DNA from: Pseudomonas sp. AKS31
Lineage (GTDB): Bacteria > Pseudomonadota > Gammaproteobacteria > Pseudomonadales > Pseudomonadaceae
Length of the DNA stretch: 64,000 nucleotides
Assembly: GCF_023634765.1 (NCBI RefSeq)
Contig: NZ_JAMLFX010000002.1
Span: 1,021,748 to 1,085,747, forward strand
Reading direction: 5' to 3'
Of the stretch, positions 1 through 12,300 are shown piece by piece. The number at the start of each line of letters is the position of its first letter. The first letter of the stretch is position 1. The notes below the pieces were generated by a model, which was given only the letters and a program-made list of their open reading frames with translations, made no database searches and had not been told where the DNA came from. The position numbers were made by a program, and so were the translations under genes.

Positions 1-656
1 AACGCTTCCGGCGCAAAACTTTCCTGCGCGGTGCGTTTGACGTGGGCGGAGACCGGCGCATCGTCGATCTCTTCGTTGTCGCTGAGGCGACGGCCCATGA
101 TGTTGTCTTTGTCCTCGGCGGACAGTTTGTGGAAACCCTTGAGGTCGTGCTGCCACTGCTGGATCGCGGCGAAGCTGCCACCGACCATGCCGTCAGCGCC
201 TGCACTTTGCAGGGCGGCGGCGATGGCGGCTTCGTCGTGCGGGTTTTCGGTGCCGTCTTCGTAGCCGGTCAGGTCGTGCCCGTCCTTGTGGCGGAAGGCT
301 TCCTGCATCTCGACCAGTCGCAGGGCCGGGGCCAGTGCGGCTTCGAGGGCGTGGCAACGGTTGAGCAGTTCACCACGGTCGACGCCGTGCAACCAGACCC
401 ACAGCGCGTGCTGGGTCGACGGGTTCTCGACGCCAACGCCGGTCAGTGCCGGGAAGCTGCGCAGGCCGTCAATCTGCACGTTGAGAGCCTTGACCAGGGA
501 TTCACCAAAACCGACGACTGCCGACTTGCCGTCCACCTGATTCAGCAGGTTGTCGAGCGCCTGCGGCAGGGCTTCAACCGACTCAAGGGCGAAAAACAGG
601 TGACGTGCTTGCGCAGGAACGGGGGTGGCGAGAATGCCCGGCTGGTAGTAACTCAT
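1..656 (-). CDS. DyP-type peroxidase, N-terminal part (runs off window)
   Basis: This is a haem-dependent dye-decolourising peroxidase of the cytosolic YfeX-like group, which oxidises phenolic or porphyrin substrates with hydrogen peroxide. About 218 residues are present and the C-terminus lies beyond the left edge. The diagnostic GxxDG motif is seen as GYEDGTENP at residues 131-139, with the catalytic aspartate near residue 134. It is followed by a stretch ending AHVKRTAQESF, also typical of the family. No signal peptide is seen. The ATG at 654-656 has a good AAGGAG ribosome site about 6 nt upstream. The proximal haem histidine should lie in the missing part. Confidence 0.88.
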   Translation of the reverse strand, partial: MSYYQPGILATPVPAQARHLFFALESVEALPQALDNLLNQVDGKSAVVGFGESLVKALNVQIDGLRSFPALTGVGVENPSTQHALWVWLHGVDRGELLNRCHALEAALAPALRLVEMQEAFRHKDGHDLTGYEDGTENPHDEAAIAAALQSAGADGMVGGSFAAIQQWQHDLKGFHKLSAEDKDNIMGRRLSDNEEIDDAPVSAHVKRTAQESFAPEA

Positions 657-727
657 GTGAACTCCTTGGGAAAGTGCGCGGGAGTTTACCTGTGGCCGGA
701 GGATTTGTGTGGGTTTGGATGGAAGTC

Positions 728-1078
728 AAAAGCCCCTCACCCTAGCCCTCTCCCGGAGGGAGAGGGAACTGATTGGGGGATGCTGTGGAGATACGCCGAC
801 TTGAAAGTGCTGTACCGAATCCATAATCGACAACATGACGAAAGACACTTCGGTCGGCCCCAATCTCTCAAGTCCATAATCGACGCGTCGATGTAACTCG
901 CAAGACACCTCCGTCGGCTCCCTATCCCTCCGGGAGAGGGCTGGGGTGAGGGGATAATAGAGGTAAGACACCGACCTGAACGTTTAGCTGTGAATCCATA
1001 ATCGACAAAAATCTTTCAGGTCGATGTTTGACAAAAGACACCGCGGTCGGCCCCCTCTCCCTCTGGGAGAGGGTTGGC
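728..1078. repeat. Cluster of three composite palindromic repeats
   Basis: The gap between the peroxidase and the AraC gene is filled by a repeated unit. One part is a CCATAATCGAC box, near 821, 873 and 995. A second part is an AAGACACYNCGGTCGGC-like box near 841, 902 and 1034. A third is the palindromic arm CCCTCTCCCGGAGGGAGAGG or a variant, near 745-770, 925-950 and 1050-1075. Spacing between the boxes varies. The last copy runs into the 3' end of the AraC gene. These look like dispersed intergenic elements rather than a gene. Confidence 0.7.
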
Positions 1079-2113
1079 GTCGTGACGCCAGGCGCTAGGG
1101 CTCATTCCCGTCCAGCGCTTGAACGCCCGGCGAAAACTGCGTACATCGCTGTAGCCCACTTCCTCGGTAATCCGCTCGATCGGCATATCGGGATTCGCCA
1201 GCAAACTCATAGTCCGCGCCTGGCGAACCTGCTCCAGCAACGCCTCGAACGTCAGTGCATGCTCAGTCAAACGCCGACGCAAGGTGCGACTGCTCATGTT
1301 CAAATCCCCGGCAATCTTTTCAATGTGACTGCCGCTGCTCAGATCCCGGGCAATCGCCCGCTCCACAGCCTGAATCAGATCAAGTTTCTGATGCACCTGC
1401 GCCGCTTCCAGCTCCAGTAATGCAACGGCCTGACGCAGTGCCAGCGAATGATGATTGGGCAGGTTCACGTCCAGCCACTGCGCATCGATCAACATGCGAT
1501 TGTGCAGGCAGCCGAAGCACACATCCGGCCCCAGCAGGCGCTGGTATTCACTGAGGTAATCCGGGGCGGCATGCACAAATTCCACGGCAATCGCCTTGAA
1601 CTCAGCCCCCACCAGCGCGCGGCCATACACCAGCAAACTGGCGAAAAACTCTTCGACCGCAAACACCTGCACGTCGGCAAACGGTAGGCGGCATTCGGCG
1701 TCGAGATGCACCTTCCCGCCGACCACATCGACGCTGGACACGACGATGCCGCCCGAGGTGTGCTGGTGCCGAATGCCGAGGGCGAAGGCATCGCGCAAGG
1801 TCTTGCACAGCGATAACACATGCCCGAGCAGGCCCAGCGTACCAAGTACATTCTGCGCCCCGACCCACAGCCCCAAACCCTGATTGGGCAGCACTTTGAG
1901 TGCGCGCTGAATCATCGCCACGGCCTGGCGATAGGAAATCCGCTGCGCCGGATCCTGCAGATCTTCAAGGGTGAAGCCCAGCCCACGGCACAGGCTCTGG
2001 GGATCGATGCCCTTGTTCTGCACAACTTCGGCGAGGGTTTGCAGGAGGAACGGCGAGACCAGCGCCAGTTCGAAGGTCGGGTCTTGGACTTTTACGTTCA
2101 TGGGGGCTGACAT
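1016..2113 (-). CDS. AraC-family transcriptional regulator with arabinose-binding-like N-terminal domain
   Basis: This is a 365-residue regulator. The N-terminal ~200 residues resemble the ligand-binding region of OruR/SphR-like AraC proteins. The C-terminal ~100 residues form the double helix-turn-helix DNA-binding domain: the first helix-turn-helix lies around LNMSSRTLRRRL, and the second is followed by the signature region SDVRSFRRAFKRWTGMSPSAWR. The last ~20 residues (NPLPEGEGADRGVF...) are translated from a palindromic repeat, so the ancestral C-terminus was probably WR plus a few residues. It is divergent from an outer-membrane SphA/MetA-like gene, a pairing reminiscent of sphR-sphA of P. 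aeruginosa, and may activate it. The start at 2113 is the first ATG; an ATG at 2101 is possible. Confidence 0.85.
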   Translation of the reverse strand: MSAPMNVKVQDPTFELALVSPFLLQTLAEVVQNKGIDPQSLCRGLGFTLEDLQDPAQRISYRQAVAMIQRALKVLPNQGLGLWVGAQNVLGTLGLLGHVLSLCKTLRDAFALGIRHQHTSGGIVVSSVDVVGGKVHLDAECRLPFADVQVFAVEEFFASLLVYGRALVGAEFKAIAVEFVHAAPDYLSEYQRLLGPDVCFGCLHNRMLIDAQWLDVNLPNHHSLALRQAVALLELEAAQVHQKLDLIQAVERAIARDLSSGSHIEKIAGDLNMSSRTLRRRLTEHALTFEALLEQVRQARTMSLLANPDMPIERITEEVGYSDVRSFRRAFKRWTGMSPSAWRHDANPLPEGEGADRGVFCQTST

Positions 2114-2311
2114 TCCGGATCACGCTTGATTGTTATTTTTGTAACCGGTTGTGTCGATGGAAGTTAGCACAAGGTTTACGGGCTGTCCGCAGATGCCCCC
2201 CTCGGTGTCCGCCAATACCCTGCCCCAACGTACGCCAAACGCTTATTTCTAGCGTACCGGCGCCCCATGCGACCGGTGCCAGTCCCGATCACAATAATAA
2301 TGAGGACAGCT

Positions 2312-3259
2312 ATGAGCCCGAACCGCGCGACATCCTTCTTGCCCCGCGCTCTTTTCATCACCGGTTGCGCGCTGACATTGCCCGCCCTGGCCACCGAAGC
2401 CGGCGTCGACAACATCGGCACCGGCACCGACGGCTTCTTCATGCTGCCGCTGGAAGTCGACAGCCTTCCGCAGAACATGGTCGCGTTCAACCTCTACTAC
2501 AACCATTACAAGGCGCGAAAGCTCAACATCAGCTCGTTCGGCGGCAAGGTGCCGAATGTCGAAATCGAGTCCACCGCGGTGATTCCGCGCATCGATTATC
2601 TAAGCCCGGTGCGGCTATTCGGCGGGCGTCTGGCCGGTTACATCGCCCAGCCGTGGCTGAAGCAGGAAGTTTCGGTGTTCGGCTTGAGCGACACCCGCGA
2701 AGGCATGGGCGATACCACCTTCGCGCCGATCATTCTGTGGGACATGGGCAAAAACCTGACCCTCGGCGCCGCCGTGGAAATCACCGTGCCCACCGGCGAA
2801 TACAGCGTCGATCGACTGGCCAACACCAGCAACAATTTCTACACCTACAAGCCACTCTTCTCCTTCACCTGGCTGCCGACTGAACGCACCGAAGTCTCGA
2901 TGAAGACCACTTACAGCTTCAACGAGAAGAACAAGGACACCGACTACAAGTCCGGGCAGATCTTCCACTTCGATTACTCGGCCAGCTACAAGATCACCGA
3001 CGACCTGATGCTCGGCGTCAACGGCTACTTCCTCAAGCAAACCAGCGACGACAAACAGTTTGGCCACACCGTGCAGTTCGCTGGACAGGACGTCGATGAC
3101 GGCGTGCGCGGCAAGGTCTTCGCGATTGGTCCGGCGCTGCACTTCACCTTCCTCAAGTACGCCAGTGCGGAGATTCGCTGGGCCAGGGAATTTGACGTGG
3201 AGAACCGGCCCGAAGGCGAAATGCTCTGGGCAAAAATCAGCATTCCTTACGCTTTTTGA
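2312..3259 (+). CDS. SphA/MetA-type outer-membrane protein (Phenol_MetA_deg family)
   Basis: A 315-residue exported protein. It has a signal peptide ending ALTLPALA at about residue 27. The rest is a beta-rich chain of alternating hydrophobic and polar strands ending in IPYAF, a terminal aromatic typical of outer-membrane beta-barrels. It belongs to the family annotated 'MetA-pathway of phenol degradation' or SphA; members are thought to pass hydrophobic substrates across the outer membrane. The ATG at 2312 is chosen over an in-frame upstream start (2267) because GAGGA lies 5 nt before it and the signal peptide then begins cleanly. Control by the divergent AraC regulator is inferred from position. 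The substrate (sphingosine, phenol or other) cannot be told. Confidence 0.8.
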   Translation: MSPNRATSFLPRALFITGCALTLPALATEAGVDNIGTGTDGFFMLPLEVDSLPQNMVAFNLYYNHYKARKLNISSFGGKVPNVEIESTAVIPRIDYLSPVRLFGGRLAGYIAQPWLKQEVSVFGLSDTREGMGDTTFAPIILWDMGKNLTLGAAVEITVPTGEYSVDRLANTSNNFYTYKPLFSFTWLPTERTEVSMKTTYSFNEKNKDTDYKSGQIFHFDYSASYKITDDLMLGVNGYFLKQTSDDKQFGHTVQFAGQDVDDGVRGKVFAIGPALHFTFLKYASAEIRWAREFDVENRPEGEMLWAKISIPYAF

Positions 3260-3276
3260 AACCCACCCCAATCCAA

Positions 3277-3304
3277 TGTGGGAGCGAGCCTGCTCGCTCC
3301 CACA
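3277..3304. repeat. Perfect GTGGGAGCGAGCCTGCTCGCTCCCAC-type palindrome
   Basis: A perfect inverted repeat just after the SphA-like gene. It is a common Pseudomonas intergenic element, found again in part at 28548-28575 and decayed near 41880. It could also act as a weak terminator for the upstream gene. Confidence 0.75.
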
Positions 3305-3334
3305 GGGGTTTCAGCGCGTTGGTGAATGATTGCT

Positions 3335-3362
3335 AAAAAAAAGGGCGACCAACCGGTCGCCC
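3335..3362 (-). terminator. Rho-independent terminator of the TpsA exoprotein gene
   Basis: The stem GGGCGACC-AACC-GGTCGCCC at 3343-3362 is preceded on the + strand by eight A residues. On the - strand it therefore reads as a GC-rich hairpin followed by a U-tract, 23 nt past the stop codon of the giant gene. Confidence 0.88.
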
Positions 3363-3384
3363 AAACGTACTACACGAGAGTCTT

Positions 3385-6300
3385 TTACAACGTCAGTTGC
3401 CCACGCTCCTCCTCGGTCAACTGCTGTTTCGCCTGTTCATCCAGCGCCCCGGCGCCCAATACCTGCACCGGGCTGTTCGGGTTGTAACCCGGGGCCGGTG
3501 CACGGCTGGCGCCATCGCGGGACGGCGCAAGCTGTTCGTTGCCGAAACTCAACACCTGCACGGTGAACACCGAAGCCTGATTCTGTCGCGCCGCCGCCTG
3601 CTGCTGACGTGCAACATCCTCCGCCGCTTGCGTGGCCGACGATGCGGCCGAACTGGCCGAAGTAATCGCCCCGGTATTCACCGCCGACACCACCGGCACA
3701 CCCGTCGCCTTGCCCTGCACCGAAATGTTCGCGGCGTTGACCACCGTCAGCGCGGCGATGTTGACGTTGCCCGACACACGAATCCCCGCCTCACCGGCAT
3801 CGATGGTGCCCAGCGGCGCGATCAGGTCGATGTCGCCCGGTGCCACTTCGGCGATCGGGTTGAGCGTGGCGATACCGGCGCCGGTGCTCGGCACCGATGG
3901 CGACAGGGTCACGTTGCCCCAGCTGTCGTAAACCCGTTTCGGCGGGGTGTAGACCACAGTGGTTTTCGAGCCACGACCGGCGTTGATGTCGCCCTCGGCC
4001 GACCAGCCGAGAATCGAGCCGCCAAACGTAGTCATGATCCGGCTCTGGCCGAGCAAGATACTGCCCTGCGAATAGAGCTGAATGTTGCCCGAACCCTGAG
4101 TGATGATCCCCGCTGTCGACGGTGGCGCCGCGCCTTCGATGCCGAATACCTGACCGCCGCCCGGCGTAAGCATCTGGATGTCGCCGCCGAACAAGGTCTT
4201 GACCCCTGCCCCACCGTACAGCGTGATGTCGCCGTCGTAACGGATCGGATTACCGGCCACATCAGTGGTCGGGAACAACGCAGCGATGGCGTTGCGACCA
4301 CGCAGATAACTGCCTTGGCGCGGACCGTCGACATCGTTGTATTCCAGGCCGCCGGCACGCAGTTCGGCGAAGTACACCTGCCGCGCGAAGATCGCCTGCT
4401 CGGCACTCGGCAATGCGGCGTAAAACGCTTGCGCCTGTTCCGCGTTGCCGCTGAAGCCGTAGCCGAGGGTTAGCCAGCTCTGCAACTCGTCGAGGTAAGT
4501 CTTCACCACTTTGCCCGGTTGCGCGCTCAACGAGGTATCCGGATTGGCCAGATTTTGCGGATTGAGATAGCGAGCGACGAATCGTGAATAATCCGCGCCT
4601 TGTGCCCCCACCCCCGCCTGCAGCACCAGACTGGCGCCCGGGCGGTTATCCCCCGCGACCAACGAGCCCAGACTGGTGATACCGGCGCGGTCTTCCATCA
4701 GGATGTTGCGCCCGGCATTGATGTCCAGAGTGCCAGGGCCGGCGATATCGAAGCTGCTGTAGAGAATGTCGCGGCCGGCCGACACCCGTGATAGATCTCG
4801 CGGGTCGTTGTGAACGAACAGGTTGCCGGTCGAGGTGATGATGTCCCGACCGACGCCCATTTCGTCGGGCTGCACGGCTGTCGGTCGGCCCAGGTTGGTC
4901 CCGGATGCCACGATGTCGCGGCCGGCAATCATCCAGACAGGGCCGGCGGCTTCGTACCAGGTACGTTTGGACGTGGCGAAACTCAACGTCTCGCCACTGC
5001 GTATCCCTACCAGATCACCGGTCAAGGCATAGAACCGTGCCGGCCCCTGCACATCATTCAAACCGGAATAGCTGTCGGGGCCAAAGGCGAACAACGGATA
5101 ACGCGAATTACCGTCCGGTTTGACGCCGTCACTGCCGTAGTTGCTATTGAGTGGCGTGTTGGGGTTATTGCTGGAAAAGGCGAGGAATGACGGCCTGAAC
5201 GGCGTGGCGATGGCGAGCGGGCTGGCACCCGACTGATTGATCGCGTAGCCGCCGGCATAGATAGAGTCGCCAGCCAACAGTTCGAGTTGTCCGGATGTCG
5301 AAGGGGCCAATAACAGTGAATAAGCAGTTGTTCGCGACAAGTCGCGCTCGCTGTACGCCGCCGATGGCCCGGCATAAATCGACCCCTGAGCAGCCACAGC
5401 CCGAAGTATCGACGGGTACACAAAACGTCCATCGGTGGGCGACGAATTGGCGCCGCTCACAGGGACAAGATTCGCATCGGCCTCGGCCAATTGAGTGCTC
5501 GGAGTGAGATTGCCCCCGGCGGAAAAGAGATCGATGGCGGTGTGATCGGTCCATAGCGAGAAGCCGCTCAGGATGCCGCCAGTACGGATATTGCCGTTGT
5601 CATCAAGCAGGGGCGTGGCATTGAACAGGCCCACGCGACCGGGATCGCCCGCGCCGCCCAGCACCAGGTCACCACGGGTGCTGAGACTCATGCCCGAGTC
5701 GCCGGGAATCAGCACCAGACCACCGGAGGCGTTGCTGGTCGTCGAGGTGAACGGATCCAGCGGTCGGGTTTCGCGGACATCATGCAACCGGGAAAAGGCA
5801 CCGTATTGCAGGTTGATGCCACCCAGTGCTCCTCCCGTCAATTGCGCCGCACCACGCAAATTGATCAGTGCGCCTTGCAGGTCATGTCTGGGCTGTCCGG
5901 TCCCGTTGTCTGCGGCCCGCGCTTGCAGCGATGGGTTGAGGGCGCCGCCGATGCGAATGTCCATATCGCCGCCGCCAGTCATCTGCACACTGCCATCGCT
6001 GGCGACCCGACCGGTGCTGCCCACGGCAACGATTAGCCCTTGGCTGCGCGGATAATTGCCAGCATCGCCCAACGGTCTGAGCATGCCGGCGTCGCCACCG
6101 GCACGCAGACTGATGTTACCGCCGCCCAGGGTGCCGAATCCGGTGAAGCCCATCAGGTACGGTTCGGTATTACCGTCAGGTGTCATCAACTGCGTCGCAT
6201 AACTGCCGAAGTTGATCCACCAGGCCGTGGGCACATCCGGATTTCCCGTGCCTTGGCGCCACAGCCAGTTGCCCACTGCCACACTGGCCATCTGCTCGCG

Positions 6301-9300
6301 GAACCCGCCCGCTGTCGATTGGGCTTTCGTCCCGACCGAATCACCGGAGACCGAGCCACCGGCACTGATTGTCAGGTTCCCCCCCATCTGCGGATACCAG
6401 GCCTGATAAAGACTGTCGGCGCCACCACTGACCCACTTTTCATAATCAGCACCGGCGCTGCCCAATACCGAATTATTGTCCGAGAGATGCCCGCGTTTCT
6501 GGTTGTACAACGGGTCGACATTCGATGACTGTGTACCGGCGGTGTAGACGCCGAAAGGCGAGTCCATGCTCAGGTTGCCGGCAGCCATCAGATCGAGGTC
6601 GCCAGTACCGGTGCGCAGGACGCTGAACATCTGCGTATGGGCTTTGGCGGTGGTGCCGGGATTATTGGCGATACAGAGCTCCGGATAGAGCTCGCAAAGG
6701 ACTTGATACTCCTCGGTGACCGGTTCGTAGTCAGGTCCCTGACCGTTCCCCGGTGCCCAGACCCAGCGTGCCATCGGTACACAGAGTCCCGGAACCTGGT
6801 CACATACCCCCAGTTGGTCATCGGGCACCGGGTAATACGCCGGAAGGTCATAGGGATTATCCGCAGCCCAAACAAGTTGACCGGCGCTCTGTGTGATCGT
6901 CACACCGTAATGAGCGTCAGCCAGTCGCAAGTTGCCATCCGCTGTCACCGGTTTCACGGCACGGCTGTCGGCCGCCAGAAGATCGGCCCCGGCGACCGCG
7001 CGCATCGACCACGACGCACTACCCGACGGCAGCATGCTCGCCACAGCCCAGTTTTTACCTTGCTGCGTGCCGTTGAGCGGACGCAGTTCAATCACCGTCG
7101 TGCCTTCGGCGAGCTTCACATCGGTCATCGACGGAATCAGCGAACCGCGCAGCAAGGCCAGCTCGCCCTTTAACTTCACGCCGGAGAAGGTCGTCAGATC
7201 TGCATCGTAAACGCTTGGCAACGGCACGCCCTTGGGCCAGTTCATCGCTTGCAGGGCGGTGGCCTTGTTCAAGCGAATACCGGCACCCAGACGTGTTTCG
7301 GCAGGCAGCGTCACACTGTCGCTGAGCAGCGTGCCGGCGGCGTACAACAGGCTACCGTTCTGGTCGTGAATCGCCCCCGACAGCACGGTGCCCGCACTGA
7401 AGGTGTACGCCTCCCCCAGCACCGCCTGAGTCGGCAACAACGTGCCGCTGGCCAATACCGCCCCCTGGAGGGTCACGTCGTAATTGAGTGTGGCGCCTAT
7501 CGGGAACTGCGTACCTTCGGCCAGCGACACACCGGTGCCCGGCACGATCAGGTCGCCACCGAACGGCTGCACACCGGCGATCAGTTTCCAGCCAGCGTCA
7601 TCCTGGGTTTCTGGCGGCGGCGCGAAGCCGTCGTTGATACTGCCGTAAATGTCGAGGTTGCCGCCGGCGCGGATCACCAGACTGCCAGCCTCCCCTGACC
7701 CGTAGATCGACGGATTCAGGCGCGTGTGTGGATTCAGGCTGGCGTAACGGTAACCGGACAAGTCCAGATCGCCCTCCACCACCAGGTCGCCATCAGCCGT
7801 CTTGCTGGCGATTTCCACCCCTGGGCGCAGATGGAAAGCGTCGGCGTAAGTGGCGTTGTTCAGCCCGGCAAGTTTGCGTTGCAGCAGATCGCTGTTGCCC
7901 AGCGCGGCGTTGATAAAGATGTTGCTGTCAGCGTGAATGCGCTCGAGCATGGCTTGATCGATGACTTGATACGGTCGGCCACTGACCGCCTGATCGACGC
8001 CATCGCGGGCATCGGTGTAGCGGCGTGTACCGTTGAGGCCAATGGAACGAGCACCCTGAATGGTCAACGCACCGCTGGCGTCGATGGCGATGTCATTGCT
8101 GCCCAGACGCGGCGCGTTGAGTTCAAGCGTGCCGCGCAGCATTCCATCGTTTTGTCCTGCAAGGAAACCGGGCAGCGAATCGGTGCCGTGACGCAGGTCG
8201 ATCCGCGCGCCGGACGCCAGCGTGAGTACACCCTCACCGGAATTGAGTTCCACCGTGGCGCGGTTCGGCGCGTCGATGATCTTGCCGTAGCTGTCGACGC
8301 GCAGGACTCGACCATGAGCGTCGAGCAGGCTGTTGCCAGCCAGCGCCAGACCGTTTTTCGCCGAAAGACGAATGTTGCCGACGCGCTCGCCACTGGCGTC
8401 GACCAAACCGGTCACTGTCAGGCTGCCGCTGTCCACCGAGACATTGATGTCACTGGCCTTGAGGCCATCGCCGATCACAAGATTGCCTTGCTTGAGCTGC
8501 AAGCTGCGGCTGCCGAACACTTGCCCGGCGTTCAGGCGCTGATTGAGCGCGGCAAATTGTTCCGAGGCATCACCGCCCAGGCGCTGAGCACGGATGTCCA
8601 CGCCGCCGGCCTTGTACGGCACCAGCGTGCCGCCGGCATCGTAATAACCGCTGCTGCCGCCAAGGATTTCACCCTGCAAATCGACTGTCCCGGCCGCCTC
8701 GGCCAACGCAATGGCGCTGAGGTTACCGGCCTGATTGTTCTTCGCCGACAGATCAATCCGCGAGCCCGCCGCTTGACGGATATTGCCGTTGGCGCTGTAC
8801 AGCGACACATCGCCGCCCCAGCTGTATTTGTTTACATCGTTGAACGGCAGCGTGCGCCCGGCCATGTCCAGCACGGCCGCACTGCCCAGGGTCAAATCGC
8901 CTTCGGACTTCACCGTCAGTTTGCCGCTGGCCAAGGCGATACGGCTGTCGAGCACGATGTTGCGCGCCTCAAGATTGAGTTCTGCACCCAACGCCTCCGC
9001 GACCCCGGAAGCGCCACCACCGCTGAGCGTCAGGTTATTGCCGGCCTTGAGCACATTCACCGACGCCGCTTCACCGGTGAGCAACGGCGTACGCAGATTC
9101 AGGTTACCGCCGCTGTAGCTGTAGCCCTTGAGCGGGTCGTACGCGCCCTGTTCCTGATACACCGCCAGGCTGCCTTTGTGGTTGGCGGTGATGCGCTCGC
9201 TGGCGGTGAGATCGACATTGGCAAAACCCAGCGCCAGACGATTGTTCTGATCCAGCCCGCTCGCTTGCGGCATCGGGCCGTAACCCAGTTCGATGCGCTG

Positions 9301-12300
9301 TGCCTGGATGTCCAGCGTACCGCTGCCCGTGCCGGCGCCACCGGTGATCACGCTGGCGGGGCTTTGTGTGGCGCCGTTCCAGATCAGGTTGGCGGTGCGG
9401 ATGCTCGCCACATCGTTGGCATCGCCCAAGCCATAAATGGCCGGGGTGACGAGCACCAGATTCTGCAGCCTGCTTCGGCCGGTCTGCGGATCGAGGGTGT
9501 CGAGGCTCACGCTGCCGTAAAAATTGAAGGCGTCGCGGGTGGTCAGGCTCAGGGTTTCCAGCGCTGGGGCGCCATATTGGGTGTCGCCGCGCAGCAATCG
9601 GTCGAGCACGTTCTGGTTAAGGCTCAAACCAGCCGGTACACGACTGCCGGCCTGCGCCAGCGCGGCGGCGCTGCCAGCGTTGACCGAACCCACCGCCAGC
9701 GCCAGATGGCGTGTGCCGAAACGCACCGCTTCACCCAGTTCGAACTGATTGTCCGTCGCCGCCGTGATGCTACCGCTCGAATACAGCAGCGCCGGATCGT
9801 TGCAGGCTGACGTGACACATACACCAATCCGGATGCTGCCAGCGCCGCTGATGCCACTGGCCGCTGCCGGCGCCAGCACATTGGTCCAGCCGTTGGACAC
9901 CACCAACAGGCTTGAGGCTTCCGGCTGGTAGAGGTAGCCGGACGTTGAATCGGAGGCCATATTGCCACGCCCCAGGGTGTTGATCCCGGCACCCGCTTCA
10001 AGCGTGATGCCACCGGTGGTCGAGGTGGTGCGCAACACGACTTCCGGCGCTGACAGGATGGCCCCTTCGCGCAGCGTGATGTTGTCGGAGGTTCCCACGA
10101 ACTTGATGATGTTGCCGGTCGTGCTGTAAATCACCTCCGGCAGCGCGCCGAGCGTCAGGCGTCCGGCATTGAGGTTATTCAGCGTGTCGGCGTACACCGA
10201 TACGCCACTGAAACCCTGCGTCGGCGCATGCCCCGTACCGAGCACTTCGAACTCAGCGCCGGCATAACCACCGCGTACCGCCGCCGTGCCGACCAGGCCG
10301 CCTTCGGCGGCATCAAACAGCGCTCGCCCGGCGAACTGCAACGCGGTGTCTTGCTTGCCACCCGTGCTCAGGCGCAGATCGAGAACCTTGCCGTCCATTG
10401 GCGCCAACGCACGGGGCACGCCGCGCCGGGCGGCATCGCTGCGGATGAACTGGGTGAAGGTCGTTTCGTTGTACTGCGAGTAACGGCGCAACACGTCCGC
10501 CGACGTCAGGATCACCTGACTGGCCAGGCTGTCGCGCAGACCGGTGTTGGCAATCGACATCTGCCCGCTGCTGGTCCACGAACCATTGCGCAGCTGCAAC
10601 GCTGCCGTCGTCGCGCCCGGCGTCCCCTGGCCGTTGACCTCGACCCGGAACGCTCCCGGCAACAAGGCAAAGGTCGACGGCAGCAGCGTGTAAGTACCCG
10701 CCGCCAGCCCCGGCACGCCGGCACCGATTGTGACTTGCTGGCCGATGCGCGGATCGACCGCGCCGGCTTCGGCCAGCATCGGCGCGTAGCTGCCCTGATT
10801 GCCCGGGACGATGGCGTAGACCGGGTTGCTCGCCAGCCCCGGCAGACTGAAGGAGCCATCAGTGGCATTGCGCACCAGCGGGTTGAAGCGCGCATCGGTA
10901 GAGCCGCCGCGCCCGGAGATGAACCCGGCGCCGCGAAGATCGCCACCGCCGGACAGATCGATCAGCGCACCGTCCTGCACCTCGATGTATTGCCCACCGA
11001 TTGCCACACCGTTTTTTTCGCCCGTGATGCCGTTCAACACCACCGATTTACCGTTGTAGAGATAGTCGATGCCGTCCGTGGTGCCACCGTATGGCATGAC
11101 CAGCCCGGCGCCACTGACCGACGTGGTGCTGCCTGACAGCAGTCGCACCTCATGACTGGTGGTCAGCAAATCGTCGCCCAGAACAATCTTGCCCAGCGGG
11201 GCTCGCAACACACCGCCCTGCTCGATGTACGCAGCGGAAAAACCCAGATTGCCAAAGACCGAGTACGGCACCGCAGCGGGCGCCGCGCCGTGGCCGCTGA
11301 TCCGCAGCGTATGGTCGGATACCGCAACGGCGCCCTGATAGCCAACGCGCACTTCAGCCTGGACATCACTGGCGGGATAGATTTGTGCAGCGCCCAGGTT
11401 CAAGTCACCCGGCGTCCACAGCCGGGTTTTCTCGGCGCCATCATTGGGCGCGAGGAAACGCAGATCGCCGCTGCTATCGAGGTTCACCAGACCAAATGCC
11501 CGTCGGCTATACGCAACCGCCGGCGCATTGAGTTGCAGGATCGAACCCTGCGTACCGAACGACAGGCCATTGCCCACGTCCAGCAGGTTCGCCGATGCAT
11601 TGAAGGTCGCGTCTGACAGTTCAGTCGTCGGATTAAGGGTCATTCGCGGCCGTATCAGGCCGAAACCAGCGTGGTAAGTGCCCACGCCGGACAAGCGCAG
11701 GTACGGCGCGCTCAAATCGACGCGACTCGTGCTCTCGGAGGTTTGCGCCAGAGACAACGCCCCGGCGTACATCGTCAGGCTCTGGTTCATGTGCAGATTG
11801 ACGTCGCCGTCAAAGGACAGCAAACCGTTGCTCAACAGGCTGAGGTTATCGAAGCCGCCCGCCATCAAGCTGTCTGCACTCAAGCGCGTCTGACCGAAAC
11901 GCAGGCCATCGGCGCCCTCGCCCGGCCGCAAATCCTGCGCGAGCGGCTGGTCGCCCGCCCCCTGGCCAATGATCATCTCTCTCGGTGCGCGTACTGCATT
12001 GCTTGCCGAGTCAGCATACAGCGGCGTTTCCAGGGCGATGTCCAGACGACCGCCAGCTGCGCCGACACCGCCCGCCGCTGCACGCAAGTTGCCATCAAGG
12101 AACAGACCGTTGTAAGCACTCAGGCTGATGCGCCCGCCATCCGTCGCAACGCGGGTCAGGCCCTGGCCGGCGATATCGAGCATGGCTTCGGCGCCAGAGG
12201 CGTCCAGCCGGGCGCCCTGACGCACGATCACGTAGGCATCGGCGGCCGTCGCAGTGGCCAGTTTCGAATCGATTTCGCCGCCGATGATGATGCTGCCACC

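Noticed and set aside
42..896. Long + strand frame of 284 codons
   Set aside because: It is antisense to the DyP peroxidase and runs into the palindromic repeats; the - strand has the GxxDG signature and a good ribosome site.
7726..9810. Large + strand frames opposite the exoprotein gene (also 11671-13872)
   Set aside because: They are antisense frames created by GC-biased codons of the giant gene; the products show no domain.
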